Origin: Streptomyces sp. NBC_00568
GTDB taxonomy: Bacteria; Actinomycetota; Actinomycetes; Streptomycetales; Streptomycetaceae
Assembly: GCF_026341855.1 (NCBI RefSeq)
Contig: NZ_JAPENW010000001.1
Span: forward strand, 3,773,001-3,837,000
Reading direction: 5' to 3'
DNA length: 64,000 bases
Within the stretch, counting starts at the first letter, position 1; every line of letters begins with the position of its first letter. The notes under the pieces are model-generated. The model worked only from the letters and a program-made list of their open reading frames with translations. It searched no databases and was not told the DNA's origin. The position numbers and the translations under genes were made by a program. Shown here piece by piece: positions 44,002 through 52,191 of the stretch.

Positions 44002-46860
44002 ATGGTGACCTTCGCGCAGGCGCAGGAGCGCGCGGAAGAGTGGATCAACGGGGATGTGCCCGGGTATCAGCACCGTGAGGTGCGGGTGCGCGAGTTCGAA
44101 CTCGGGTTCGTCGTGTGGGCGGAGGACCGTGCCGAGGGGCCGCGTTCCGACGGGGGCGGGCAGCGGCTCGTCATCGCGCGGGACAGCGGGGAGGCCACGC
44201 TGTGGCCCGCGCTGCCGGTGGGTGAGGTCATCCGCCGGTACGAGGAGGAGTACGGGGTGCCGGACGGGCCCCCGGAACCGGCGCCGGCGCCCGCGGCCCG
44301 GGTCGACCTGAATCAGACGTCGTTCCTGCTGAGTCCTCCGGAGTGGTTGCAGGAGGCCGCGGACCGGATGGGGATTCCGGACCGGCGCACGGGCTCGGGA
44401 TCGTCTCCCTCCGACGGGGAGGGATCCCGTCCGGCCGCCGCTTCGAACGGAGCTTCCGGGAGCGGGAGTTCGCTTCCGGGTGCGCCGGGAGACGCGGGGG
44501 CGCACGCGGTGCCGTCCGCTCCCTTCTCGGCCACTCCCGCGCCGGGTGTGCCGTCGGCTCCCGGTGGGGCCACGCCGTGGCCGGCCGCCGCGACCGACGA
44601 CGACGTGGTCCCGGTTCCGCAGGACGCGCGGCCCGACGTACCCGCGGACGCGACCCCGTGGGCGGGGACGGACACGAACGGCGATGCCGGGGACGACCGT
44701 TCCGTACCGCTGCCGGCGACCGTGTTCGCGCCGCAGCTGACGGATGTCGGCGACTCCGACACCCCGCCGCCCGCCGCGGCACCGGACGCCAAGACCGCCC
44801 TGATCTCCGGGGGCAGCCAGCTTCCGCGTACGACGCTGTCCCCCGTGGCCGGCGACCCGAACTCTCCCGCGCCGTCCGGTGCTTCGCAGGGCCATGGCCT
44901 GCCCGGCGGTCCGCCGCCCGCGCAGGGGACCGGTGCCCACCAGGGCACACCGCCGCCCGGTGCGCCTTCGTACGGCTATCCGCAGGGTCCGGGCGCGGGT
45001 CCGGGGACGCCTCCGCCCGGTGCGCCCGTTCCCGGTGGCCCGCAGGGGACGCCTCCTCCGGGAGCGTCCGGGTACGGCTTCCCCCAGGGGCCCGGCACGC
45101 CGCCGCCGGCTCCGGGTGCCCCCGGTACGCCGCCGCCCCCCGCGCCTTCGCGCCCGCTGCCGCCCAACGCCGGTGACATCGCCGACGCCGCGACCAGCAA
45201 GGCGCAGGCGCCGCCCCGCGGGGCCCGCGGGGGCGGGGCGAGTGCTCCGCATCCGCCGAGCGCCCCCGGGGTGCCGGGTGCGCGGCCGGGCAGCACGCCT
45301 CCGCCGTCCGGGCCGGGTGCTCCGGGTGCGTCCGCGGGCGGCTATGTGCCGACGCAGCTGGTTTCGCAGCTCGGGCCGGACGGGCCCGACGGTGCCCCGG
45401 GTGCGCCCGGTACCCCTGACGCTCCCCGGCCTCCCGGCGCCACGCCGCCGGGCGGTGGGGTCCACCACGCCGCGACGATGCTCGCGGGTCCCTCGGTGGG
45501 CGGTCCCGGTGCGCCGCAGCCTCCGGGTGCCCCTGGCGCGCCGTGGCAGCAGGGCGCTCCCGCCGGCCCGAACCCGCCGGGCGCTACGCCTCCGGGTGAG
45601 GTGCACCACGCCGCGACCATGCTGGCGGGTCCCTCGGTGGGCGGTCCCGGTGCGCCGCAGCCTCCGGGTGCCCCTGGCGCGCCCGGTGCGCCCCAGCCTC
45701 CCGGGGGCACGCCTCCGGGTGGGGTGCACCATGCCGCGACGATGCTGGCGGGGCCTTCCGTCGGGGGTCCGGGTGCGCCGCAGCCTCCGCAGGCTCCCGG
45801 TGTGCCGCCGGGCGTGCCTCAGCCGATGCCCGGCCAGCCGATGCCGGGGCAGCAGCCGCCGGCCTACGGCTATCCGCAGGCCGGGCTGCCGACCGTCGGG
45901 CCCGGCTACCAGGCCGTGTTGCGCTACCGGGCGCACGACGGGTCGGAGCAGCAGCTGATCCGGCGGTCCGCGCCGGGCACGCCGCATCCGGAGTGGCAGA
46001 TCCTGCACGAGCTGCGCGCGATGAACGTGCCGCCGCAGCAGGTGCTGGAGCTGCACACGGAGTTGGAGTCCTGTGAGCTGCCGGGCGCGTACTGCGCGCG
46101 GATGATCAGGGAGACCTTCCCGCAGGCTCGGATCACGAGCATCGCGCCGTACGGCACGGACCACGCGAGCCGGCAGCAGGGGATGCATCAGCTCCTCGCG
46201 CACCAGGGCGAGTTGCACCAGGTGGCGGACGGCCCGGCGCGTCCGGCACCGGTACGGGCGCCGATTCCGCCGGTGCAGCCCGCGCCGCCGATCCCGCCGG
46301 AGGCGATCGGGCAGGAGCTGGCGGCGGCGTTCGGGCCGGGGCTGTTCCGGTTCGACCAGGCGGCCGTGTCGCGGCAGGGGGTGCCCAACATCGTGGCGCA
46401 CACCCTGGTCGTGGCCGGACTGCCGGTCGACATGGGGCCGTTCTTCTGGGCGCAGGCCCAGCCGGGCCGTCCGGTGCCGACGCTCGCCGAGCTGGCGCAG
46501 GAGCGTGGCGTGGCGGCCGCCCCGGACGCGGGTTCCTACCTCGTCATGGGCAGCGACTTCGGCAAGGCGATCTGTGTCCAGTACGGGACGGCGAACATCG
46601 TCGCCGTGCCGGTGGAGGCCGGTCCCGGGGGTGGGCCGGTGCCGCCGCAGTTCGTGAACACCGGACTGCCCGAGTTCGCGCGCTGTCTCGCGCTGCTCGG
46701 CCGGATGTGGCGGCTGAGGTTCGGCCTCAACCAGGAGCAGGCGGGCCGCTGGACCGTCGACTTCCAGGCGCAGCTCGCCGCGCTCGACCCGGCGGCGCTC
46801 GGTTCCCCGGAGAGCTGGTGGTCGGTCCTGCTGGAGGAGATGTGGGACGGGCTGCTCTAG
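44002..46860 (+). CDS. multidomain protein: YrhB, low-complexity region, XOO_2897-like deaminase, SUKH-4
   Basis: 952 residues. (1) 1-85: a YrhB/Imm35-like domain, FAQAQERAEEWINGDVP, with VVWAEDR and RLVIARDSGEATLWP strands. (2) 90-630: a Pro/Gly/Ala-rich, probably disordered region with YGYPQ motifs and a triplicated segment (HHAATMLAGPSVGGPGAPQP). (3) about 635-735: a deaminase fold, H662-P-E664 in TPHPEWQILHEL, Cys691 and Cys698 in ESCELPGAYC, then FPQARITSIAPYG, resembling XOO_2897-type nucleotide deaminases with all zinc ligands present. (4) about 765-950: SUKH-4, with GLPVDMGPFFWAQ, YLVMGSDFGKAICVQYG and FARCLALLGRMWRLRF. It starts 7 bp after the WHH-SUKH gene, so it is co-transcribed. 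No export signal. Two immunity-type domains flank one toxin-type domain. Confidence 0.85.
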   Translation: MVTFAQAQERAEEWINGDVPGYQHREVRVREFELGFVVWAEDRAEGPRSDGGGQRLVIARDSGEATLWPALPVGEVIRRYEEEYGVPDGPPEPAPAPAARVDLNQTSFLLSPPEWLQEAADRMGIPDRRTGSGSSPSDGEGSRPAAASNGASGSGSSLPGAPGDAGAHAVPSAPFSATPAPGVPSAPGGATPWPAAATDDDVVPVPQDARPDVPADATPWAGTDTNGDAGDDRSVPLPATVFAPQLTDVGDSDTPPPAAAPDAKTALISGGSQLPRTTLSPVAGDPNSPAPSGASQGHGLPGGPPPAQGTGAHQGTPPPGAPSYGYPQGPGAGPGTPPPGAPVPGGPQGTPPPGASGYGFPQGPGTPPPAPGAPGTPPPPAPSRPLPPNAGDIADAATSKAQAPPRGARGGGASAPHPPSAPGVPGARPGSTPPPSGPGAPGASAGGYVPTQLVSQLGPDGPDGAPGAPGTPDAPRPPGATPPGGGVHHAATMLAGPSVGGPGAPQPPGAPGAPWQQGAPAGPNPPGATPPGEVHHAATMLAGPSVGGPGAPQPPGAPGAPGAPQPPGGTPPGGVHHAATMLAGPSVGGPGAPQPPQAPGVPPGVPQPMPGQPMPGQQPPAYGYPQAGLPTVGPGYQAVLRYRAHDGSEQQLIRRSAPGTPHPEWQILHELRAMNVPPQQVLELHTELESCELPGAYCARMIRETFPQARITSIAPYGTDHASRQQGMHQLLAHQGELHQVADGPARPAPVRAPIPPVQPAPPIPPEAIGQELAAAFGPGLFRFDQAAVSRQGVPNIVAHTLVVAGLPVDMGPFFWAQAQPGRPVPTLAELAQERGVAAAPDAGSYLVMGSDFGKAICVQYGTANIVAVPVEAGPGGGPVPPQFVNTGLPEFARCLALLGRMWRLRFGLNQEQAGRWTVDFQAQLAALDPAALGSPESWWSVLLEEMWDGLL
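45460..45804 (+). repeat. triplicated 81-bp segment in the low-complexity region
   Basis: Copies at 45460-45540, 45601-45681 and 45724-45804 encode VHHAATMLAGPSVGGPGAPQ plus a Pro/Gly tail. Copies 1 and 2 are almost identical in nucleotides; copy 3 has synonymous and a few coding changes. The three are separated by 60- and 42-bp Pro/Gly-rich spacers. Confidence 0.9.
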
Positions 46861-46924
46861 GACCTGTCCCGGCCGCGGTCCGGTAGGAGAGCGGCGGGAC
46901 GGCCAGGACGACGGCAGGACGGAT

Positions 46925-46959
46925 GAGGCGCTCGACCCGCGTGACGGGTCGGGCGCCTC
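46925..46959 (+). terminator. terminator of the toxin-domain operon
   Basis: Arms GAGGCGCTCGACCCG (46925-46939) and CGGGTCGGGCGCCTC (46945-46959), one mismatch, loop CGTGA, 65 bp after the stop. Confidence 0.8.
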
Positions 46960-46978
46960 GTCCGTGTGCGCGGCGCGT

Positions 46979-47028
46979 GCGGCCCGTACACCGTCGAAGG
47001 CCGCGCGCGGCCCGTACACCGTCGAAGG
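46979..47028. repeat. 22-bp direct repeat, 28-bp period
   Basis: GCGGCCCGTACACCGTCGAA plus GG at 46979-47000 and again at 47007-47028, identical. Non-coding. A third partial match (GTGGCGTCGA) follows. Confidence 0.8.
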
Positions 47029-47244
47029 TGGCGTCGAGCGGGACCGTACGAAGGGTCGGACCGTGTTTCTCCGGGTGTCGTTCCGGCATCGCGCTTCGGG
47101 CCTCTGACCTCAAATGACTCGCCTGGGATCCATCTCTGGCCGAACGGGTGGGCGGAGTGTCGCGTTATGAACACTTCCGTGCGATCCATCAAGATGTGCG
47201 CGAAATCGTCTTTTCGTGTGTGTCGGGCGGAGAGGGGTCCAAGG

Positions 47245-48132
47245 ATGAGCAGCACATCGGTGTCGCCGCACGGCTTCGTGGCCGTACGGGGGCGCGGCTA
47301 CCGTCCCGAGCAGGTCGACGCGTACGCCGCGGCGCTCTCCCGGGACCGCGACGCCGCGTGGGAGCGGGCCGCCCGGCTCACCGTGCTGGCGAAGGACATG
47401 GAGGCGGAGTCGGAGCGGTTGAGGGAGGCCGTGACACGGCTCGCGCCGCAGACGTACGAGGAACTCGGCGAGCGGGCGCGGCGGATCTTCCAGCTCGGCG
47501 AGGAGGAGGCCGAGGCCCTGCGGGACGAGGCGCGGCGGGAGGCCCGGGCGGCCGTGGAGGAGGCCGAGGCCGCGGGGCGCGAGGTGCGGGAGGCCGCGCG
47601 GGCGTACGCCGACGAGGTGCACGCAGAGGCCGAGGAGCGGGCCCGGCAGCGGCTGCTCGCCGCGCGCGGTGAGGCCGACGAGGTACGGATCTCCGCGCGG
47701 CGGGACGTCAAGGAGAACCGGGGAGAGGTGCTGGCCGCGCTGCGCGAGGTGCGCGGGCGCACGGAGGCGCTGCTCACCGGTCAGGACAAGGAGCACACGG
47801 CGCGCTGGGCGGAGGCCGAGCGGGCCGCCGCCGAGCGCGAGGCCGCGTTCGACGCGCACCAGGCCGAACGCGTGGCGCGCGCCGAGGAGTCGGCCGCCGA
47901 GGCCGAGCGGGCCCTCGCCGAGGCCGCGGAGTCGGACCGCCACCGGCAGGAGGACGCGGCGGCGCGGGCCGCCGAGCTGCTCGCCGAAGCCCGGGTCCAG
48001 GAGGAGCGGATCGCCCGGGAGACCGAGCGGGTGCTGCGGGAGCACGGGGAGCGGTGGGACGACGTACGGGCCCATATGGACCACGTACGCAGCAGTCTCA
48101 CGTCGCTCACGGGGCGGGCTCCCGCGGAGTAG
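47245..48132 (+). CDS. coiled-coil DivIVA/FilP-like 'cellulose-binding' protein
   Basis: 295 residues, almost entirely charged Ala/Glu/Arg heptads. The short globular start GFVAVRGRGYRPEQVDAYAAALSRDRD resembles the DivIVA N-terminal motif (F-x-x-V-R-x-GY-x-x-x-V-D). A long coiled coil from about residue 35 to 285 follows (EEEAEALRDEARREARAAVEEAE and so on). Such Streptomyces proteins are misnamed cellulose-binding and include cytoskeletal FilP/Scy relatives. ATG 47245 has GGAGAGGGGTCC upstream; an in-frame ATG at 47167 would add 26 residues. A role in polar growth or scaffolding is inference from composition. Confidence 0.82.
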   Translation: MSSTSVSPHGFVAVRGRGYRPEQVDAYAAALSRDRDAAWERAARLTVLAKDMEAESERLREAVTRLAPQTYEELGERARRIFQLGEEEAEALRDEARREARAAVEEAEAAGREVREAARAYADEVHAEAEERARQRLLAARGEADEVRISARRDVKENRGEVLAALREVRGRTEALLTGQDKEHTARWAEAERAAAEREAAFDAHQAERVARAEESAAEAERALAEAAESDRHRQEDAAARAAELLAEARVQEERIARETERVLREHGERWDDVRAHMDHVRSSLTSLTGRAPAE

Positions 48133-48150
48133 TGAGCGGGTCTCCGCCAG

Positions 48151-49785
48151 TCAGCGTCCTCTGCGCACCGCCCCCGCCAGGATCCATCCCTCCACCGCCT
48201 CGTACTGCTTGCGCTGTTCCTCCGCCTTGCGGCGGCCCGAGGCCACCGTTCCGAGCCACCCGTAGGCGAACCCCAGCGGGATCGACACGAGGCCGGTCGT
48301 GGTGAACGGGAACCAGTTGAAGTCGGCGTCCGGGAACGCGGCGGCGGGGGAGCCGGAGACGAGGTTGGTGCCGGGCATGAGGAGGAGGACCGTGAGGGTG
48401 CCGCCGATGAGGGTGGCGAGGAGGCCGGTGCGGGTGTAGCGGCGCCAGAAGAGGCTGTAGACCAGCGCGGGCGCGATCGCGGAGGCTCCGATGCAGAAGG
48501 ACAGGGTGACCAGGGGCTGCAGGCTGCGGTGCTGGGCGAGGGTGGCGAGCAGGATGGCCGGCGCCCCCACGGCCAGCGCCGAGATGCGGGCGAGGAGCAT
48601 CTCGCGGCGCGGTGACATGCGGTCGTCGTGGCGGCGGCCCCGGAAGAGCCGGCTGTGCGCGAACACGTCGTGGGCGAGGGAGTTGGCGCAGGCCAGGATC
48701 ATCCCGGCGACGGAGGCGAGCAGGGTCAGGAAGATCGCTGTCGTCACGGTGGTGAACAGGAGCGTCTCGGCCGTGGAGACGGACGCGCCGAAGACGGCCT
48801 TGGAGCCCAGCAGATAGGCCGTGTTGCCCTGGGGATCGGCCGCGGCGATCACGTCGCGGCCGACCATGGCCGTGGCGCCGAACCCGATGACGCTGATGAT
48901 CAGCACGAACAGCGCCACGCACGGCACCGCCCAGGACAGGGACCGGCGCACCTGGCGGGCGCTGTCCGCCGTGTACATGCGCATGGTGATGTGGGGGAGG
49001 CAGGCGCCGCCGAGGACGACCGTCAGCTCCGAGGTGATCATGTCCAGGCGGGGGCTGGAGCCGCCGGTGAACTGGAGTCCCGAGTGGAGGAAGGCGGGGC
49101 CCACGCCGCTGTTCCCGGCGGCGGCGTCGAGGAGCGCGCCGGGGTTCCAGTCGAAGCGCTGCAGGACGAGCACGGCGACCACCGCGCCCGAGCCGAGCAG
49201 CATCACGATCTTCAGGATCTGGATGAGGGCGGTGCCCTTCATGCCGCCGATCGCCGCGTAGCTGATCATCAGCGCGCCGAGGCCGATGACGCAGCCGGTC
49301 TTGAGGGAGTCGTTGGAGAAGCCGAGGATGAAGGCCAGCAGGTCGCCCGCGCCCGCCAGTTGGACCAGCATCAGCGGCAGCAGCGCCACGATGGTCACCG
49401 CGCAGGCCGTGTTGCGGACGGCGCGGCCCGGTGTCCGGCGCGCGAGCGCGTCGCCCATGGTGAACCGGCCCGCGTTGCGCAGCGGTTCGGCCAGCAGGAA
49501 CATCAGCAGCATCAGGGACAGGGCCGTGCTGAGGGCGAGGACGACGCCGTCGTAGCCGGCCAGCGCGATGACGCCGCCGGTGCCGAGCACGGTCGCCGCG
49601 GAGATGTAGTCCCCGGCGATGGCGAGGCCGTTGCGCATCGGTGAGAGCGATCCGTAGCCGGTGTAGAACTCGTCGAGGTCGTCACGGTCCGGGCCGGTCA
49701 TCACGCACAGCAGCAGGGTGATCGTGGCCACGGCCGTGAACGCCACGAGTGACATGGTCTGCGCGGAAGTGCTGAACCCCGTCAT
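48151..49785 (-). CDS. sodium:solute symporter, ActP-like (acetate/monocarboxylate)
   Basis: 544 residues, about 13 membrane spans. The start DLDEFYTGYGSLSPMRNGLAIAGDYISAATVLG matches the cation-acetate symporter pattern (FYxAGR-like and AGDYxSAAxxLG). LVYSLFWRRYTRTGLLATLIGG near the C-terminus is also typical. It overlaps the upstream DUF485 gene by 4 bp (ATGA), the standard YjcH-ActP pairing. It is less like the sugar-type SSS at 20.8 kb. The substrate (acetate, pyruvate, propionate or other monocarboxylates) cannot be fixed from sequence. Confidence 0.88.
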   Translation of the reverse strand: MTGFSTSAQTMSLVAFTAVATITLLLCVMTGPDRDDLDEFYTGYGSLSPMRNGLAIAGDYISAATVLGTGGVIALAGYDGVVLALSTALSLMLLMFLLAEPLRNAGRFTMGDALARRTPGRAVRNTACAVTIVALLPLMLVQLAGAGDLLAFILGFSNDSLKTGCVIGLGALMISYAAIGGMKGTALIQILKIVMLLGSGAVVAVLVLQRFDWNPGALLDAAAGNSGVGPAFLHSGLQFTGGSSPRLDMITSELTVVLGGACLPHITMRMYTADSARQVRRSLSWAVPCVALFVLIISVIGFGATAMVGRDVIAAADPQGNTAYLLGSKAVFGASVSTAETLLFTTVTTAIFLTLLASVAGMILACANSLAHDVFAHSRLFRGRRHDDRMSPRREMLLARISALAVGAPAILLATLAQHRSLQPLVTLSFCIGASAIAPALVYSLFWRRYTRTGLLATLIGGTLTVLLLMPGTNLVSGSPAAAFPDADFNWFPFTTTGLVSIPLGFAYGWLGTVASGRRKAEEQRKQYEAVEGWILAGAVRRGR

Positions 49786-50348
49786 CGTGCGGTCCCTCGC
49801 TTCGCTTCCAGTTCTGCCTGCTTGCGGAGCCGGTCCGCGATCGGGTCGACGCGTCGGCGCGCGGTGTGCTCGTACAGTCCGATGGCCAGGCAGGTGACGG
49901 GGACCTGGAGCAGACCGAGCAGCAGGCCGGTCGACAGTCCGCCGGACACCGTGCTCGTCATCAGTGCCGGCGCGAAGGCCGACAGGAGGAGGAAGACGGT
50001 GAAGTAGCCGAGCGCGGTGAGGGTCGCGACGCGCCGCTGCCAGCGGTAGGCGCCGCGCAGGAGCCTGATGTCGCTGTGCCGGCCGAGCGGTTGGTGACGC
50101 GGCATGCGCGGTGGCGCGGGCGCGGGCGGCCGGGGCTGGGGCTGCCAGGGGTAGGTCAGCCGGGAGGGGGCGGGGCCGGGCGCCGGATATCCGGGTTGCT
50201 GGGGCTGCTGGGTGTACGGCGGGTACGGGGGGTTCCGCGGGACCTGCTGCGGCGGGTACTGCGGGGCTTGCTGTGGCGGGTACTGCGGCTGGTGCGGGCG
50301 CTGCTGACGTGGCCTTGGGTGCTCGGGGGACGAGAACGCGTCGGGCAT
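49782..50348 (-). CDS. DUF485 membrane protein with Pro/Gln-rich N-terminal extension
   Basis: 188 residues. The DUF485 domain is the C-terminal half: RWQRRVATLTALGYFTVFLLLSAFAP, then a second span GLLLGLLQVPVTCLAIGLYEHTARRR, and a basic tail RLRKQAELEAKRG. Residues 1-90 are a Pro/Gln/Tyr-rich cytoplasmic extension (QPQYPPQQAPQYPPQQV, PPYTQQPQQPGYPAPG) not found in YjcH-type DUF485 proteins of about 100 residues. ATG 50348 has AAGGAGAACC upstream. Translationally coupled to the ActP-like symporter. Confidence 0.85.
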   Translation of the reverse strand: MPDAFSSPEHPRPRQQRPHQPQYPPQQAPQYPPQQVPRNPPYPPYTQQPQQPGYPAPGPAPSRLTYPWQPQPRPPAPAPPRMPRHQPLGRHSDIRLLRGAYRWQRRVATLTALGYFTVFLLLSAFAPALMTSTVSGGLSTGLLLGLLQVPVTCLAIGLYEHTARRRVDPIADRLRKQAELEAKRGTAR

Positions 50349-50667
50349 CCCGGTTCTCCTTGCGTGGCTCGGGTCCGGTGCGGGACCGCAGGGAGCGGGG
50401 GGTGAGCAGCGCACGCTACTCGTAGGTAGCAGGGACGCGCGAGCGTTTCACCAAACTGGGCGGTCGGTACGCGCTTACTTCGTTGACCTGGAGTGTTACC
50501 CGCGTTTACCTGTGGAGTTCCCCTGGAGTTCGCGTGGGGGAAGGGAGTGGCCGCGGTGACCGATGGGTGGTCTTCGTACCGCGGTCGGTCCGCGGGAGCG
50601 CGCCGAGGACGCGCGAGGCGTCGGGGTGCCGTCGGAAGCGGGCGTGCCGCCGGCTCGTGAGCCGGTG
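50349..50667. other. 319-bp intergenic region between MFS exporter and DUF485 gene
   Basis: No gene seen. An imperfect dyad GCTACTCGTAGGTAGC at 50415-50430 lies about 70 bp before the DUF485 start and may be an operator or promoter part. A TTGACC box at 50481-50486 lies on the plus strand with no plus-strand gene behind it. Confidence 0.4.
50650..50665 (-). terminator. hairpin directly after the MFS gene
   Basis: CCGGCTC (50650-50656), GT, GAGCCGG (50659-50665), starting two bases beyond the MFS stop on the minus strand. Short but perfect. Confidence 0.5.
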
Positions 50668-52191
50668 TCAGTCCGTGGGGTCCGTGAGCACCGGGAAGCG
50701 GCGCGGTGCGACGAACAGCAGGACCAGGAAGGCGAGGGCGGCGGCGCAGGCGGCCCCCAGATAGACAGCGTGGACCGCGTCCGCGACCGCGTGGCGCAGC
50801 TGCCCGGCCGGTGCGCCCGCGTCCAGGGCGCGGGTCACCGCGTCGAGATCCCCGGCGCCGCCGAGCCGCGCGGCCAGCACCCCGTTGGCGACGGCGCCGA
50901 ACAGGGCGGCGCCCATGGTCTGTCCGGTCTGCCGGCAGAAGAGGACGGAGGCGGTGGCCGTGCCGCGTTCGGCCCACCCGACGGACGACTGGACGCCGAT
51001 GATCAGGGGGAGCTGGAAGAGCCCGAGCGCGCCGCCCAGCAGCAGCATCAGCAGGGCCGGCTGCCACGGCTCGCCCGGATAGGGCAGGAAGGGGAAGGCG
51101 AGCAGGAGCAGGCTCGCCGTGCCGATGCCGAGCATGGCGGTGTTGCGGAAGCCGATGCGGCGGTAGACGTGCTGGCTCAGTGCCGCGGACACCGGCCAGC
51201 TCAACGTCCATACGGAGAGCACGAATCCGGCGGCGACCGGGGCGAGGCCGAGGACCGCCTGCGCGTAGGTGGGCAGGAAGACGGTCGGCGCGACCATGAG
51301 CAGGCCCAGCGCGCCGAGCGCCAGATTGACCGCGGCGATCGTCCGGCGGCGCCACACCCAGCCCGGGATGATCGGCTCGGCGGCCCGCCGCTCGACGGCC
51401 ACGACGACCGCGACGAGGACAAGCCCCGTCCCGAACAGGGCGATCGAGGGTGCCGAGAGCCAGTCCCAGGCGACGCCGCCCTGCACCAGCGCGGTCAGCA
51501 GGACGCCGCCGCAGGCGAAGACGGCGAGGGCGCCCGCCCAGTCGATCCGTGGCCGCCGGGTGAGCGGGGCCCGCTGCGGTTCGTGCAGATGACGGGCGAT
51601 CAGCCACAGGGCGAGGGCGCCGACCGGCAGGTTGATGAGGAAGATCCACCGCCAGTCGGCGTACGCCGCGAGGACTCCGCCCAGGGCGGGACCCGCGATC
51701 GCCGAGGTCGCCCACACGGTGGACAGCTTGGCCTGGATCTTCGGGCGCTCCTCCAGCGGGTAGAGGTCGGCGGCGAGTGTCTGCACGGTGCCCTGGAGGG
51801 CGCCGCCGCCCAGGCCCTGCACGACGCGGAAGGCGATGAGCGCGGCCATGTTCCAGGCGGTGGCGCAGAGCAGCGAGCCGAGGAGGAAGACGGCGGCGCC
51901 GGCCACCAGGACCGGTTTGCGGCCGAAGGTGTCGGAGAGCTTGCCGTAGACGGGGAGCGTGACCGTGACGGCCAGCAGGTAGCCCGAGAACAGCCAGGAG
52001 AAGACGGAGAATCCGCCGAGGTCGCCGACGATCTGCGGAACGGCGGTCGACACGATGGTGGAGTCGAGCGCGGCCAGACCCATCGCCAGCATGAGCGCCG
52101 CGACGACGGCGCGGCGCCGCCGGGTCTCGGCGCCGGTCGCCCGGGGCGGGTCCGCCCGCACGACCGGTATCTCGGTGTCCCCCTCGCCCAC
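50668..52191 (-). CDS. MFS transporter, DHA2 (EmrB/QacA) family drug exporter
   Basis: 507 residues with 14 predicted spans. Motif D1/C-type signature is in ALDSTIVSTAVPQIVGDLGG. Motif A is GKLSDTFGRKPVLVAGA, and the antiporter motif C region is in STVWATSAIAGPALGGVLA (G-P-x-L-G-G). IDWAGALAVFACGGVLLTALVQGG marks the extra two central spans of DHA2 members. Start is GTG 52191 (VGEGDTEIPVVRAD) after GGGGGAAGG. It has no adjacent regulator and lies divergent from the MacB-type transporter across 452 bp. Confidence 0.9.
   Translation of the reverse strand: MGEGDTEIPVVRADPPRATGAETRRRRAVVAALMLAMGLAALDSTIVSTAVPQIVGDLGGFSVFSWLFSGYLLAVTVTLPVYGKLSDTFGRKPVLVAGAAVFLLGSLLCATAWNMAALIAFRVVQGLGGGALQGTVQTLAADLYPLEERPKIQAKLSTVWATSAIAGPALGGVLAAYADWRWIFLINLPVGALALWLIARHLHEPQRAPLTRRPRIDWAGALAVFACGGVLLTALVQGGVAWDWLSAPSIALFGTGLVLVAVVVAVERRAAEPIIPGWVWRRRTIAAVNLALGALGLLMVAPTVFLPTYAQAVLGLAPVAAGFVLSVWTLSWPVSAALSQHVYRRIGFRNTAMLGIGTASLLLLAFPFLPYPGEPWQPALLMLLLGGALGLFQLPLIIGVQSSVGWAERGTATASVLFCRQTGQTMGAALFGAVANGVLAARLGGAGDLDAVTRALDAGAPAGQLRHAVADAVHAVYLGAACAAALAFLVLLFVAPRRFPVLTDPTD

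Larger units (their letters stand above)
46861..47244. other. 384-bp intergenic region with terminator and 22-bp direct repeat
   Basis: No gene is supported. It holds the terminator at 46925-46959 and the direct repeat at 46979-47028. The final 80 bp is a less GC-rich stretch that probably contains the promoter of the coiled-coil protein. Confidence 0.5.

Noticed and set aside
43663..47019. 1118-codon minus-strand frame opposite the WHH and SUKH-4 genes
   Set aside because: Composition is Arg/Pro/His noise typical of reverse reading of GC-rich genes; the plus strand has recognisable domains and RBS.
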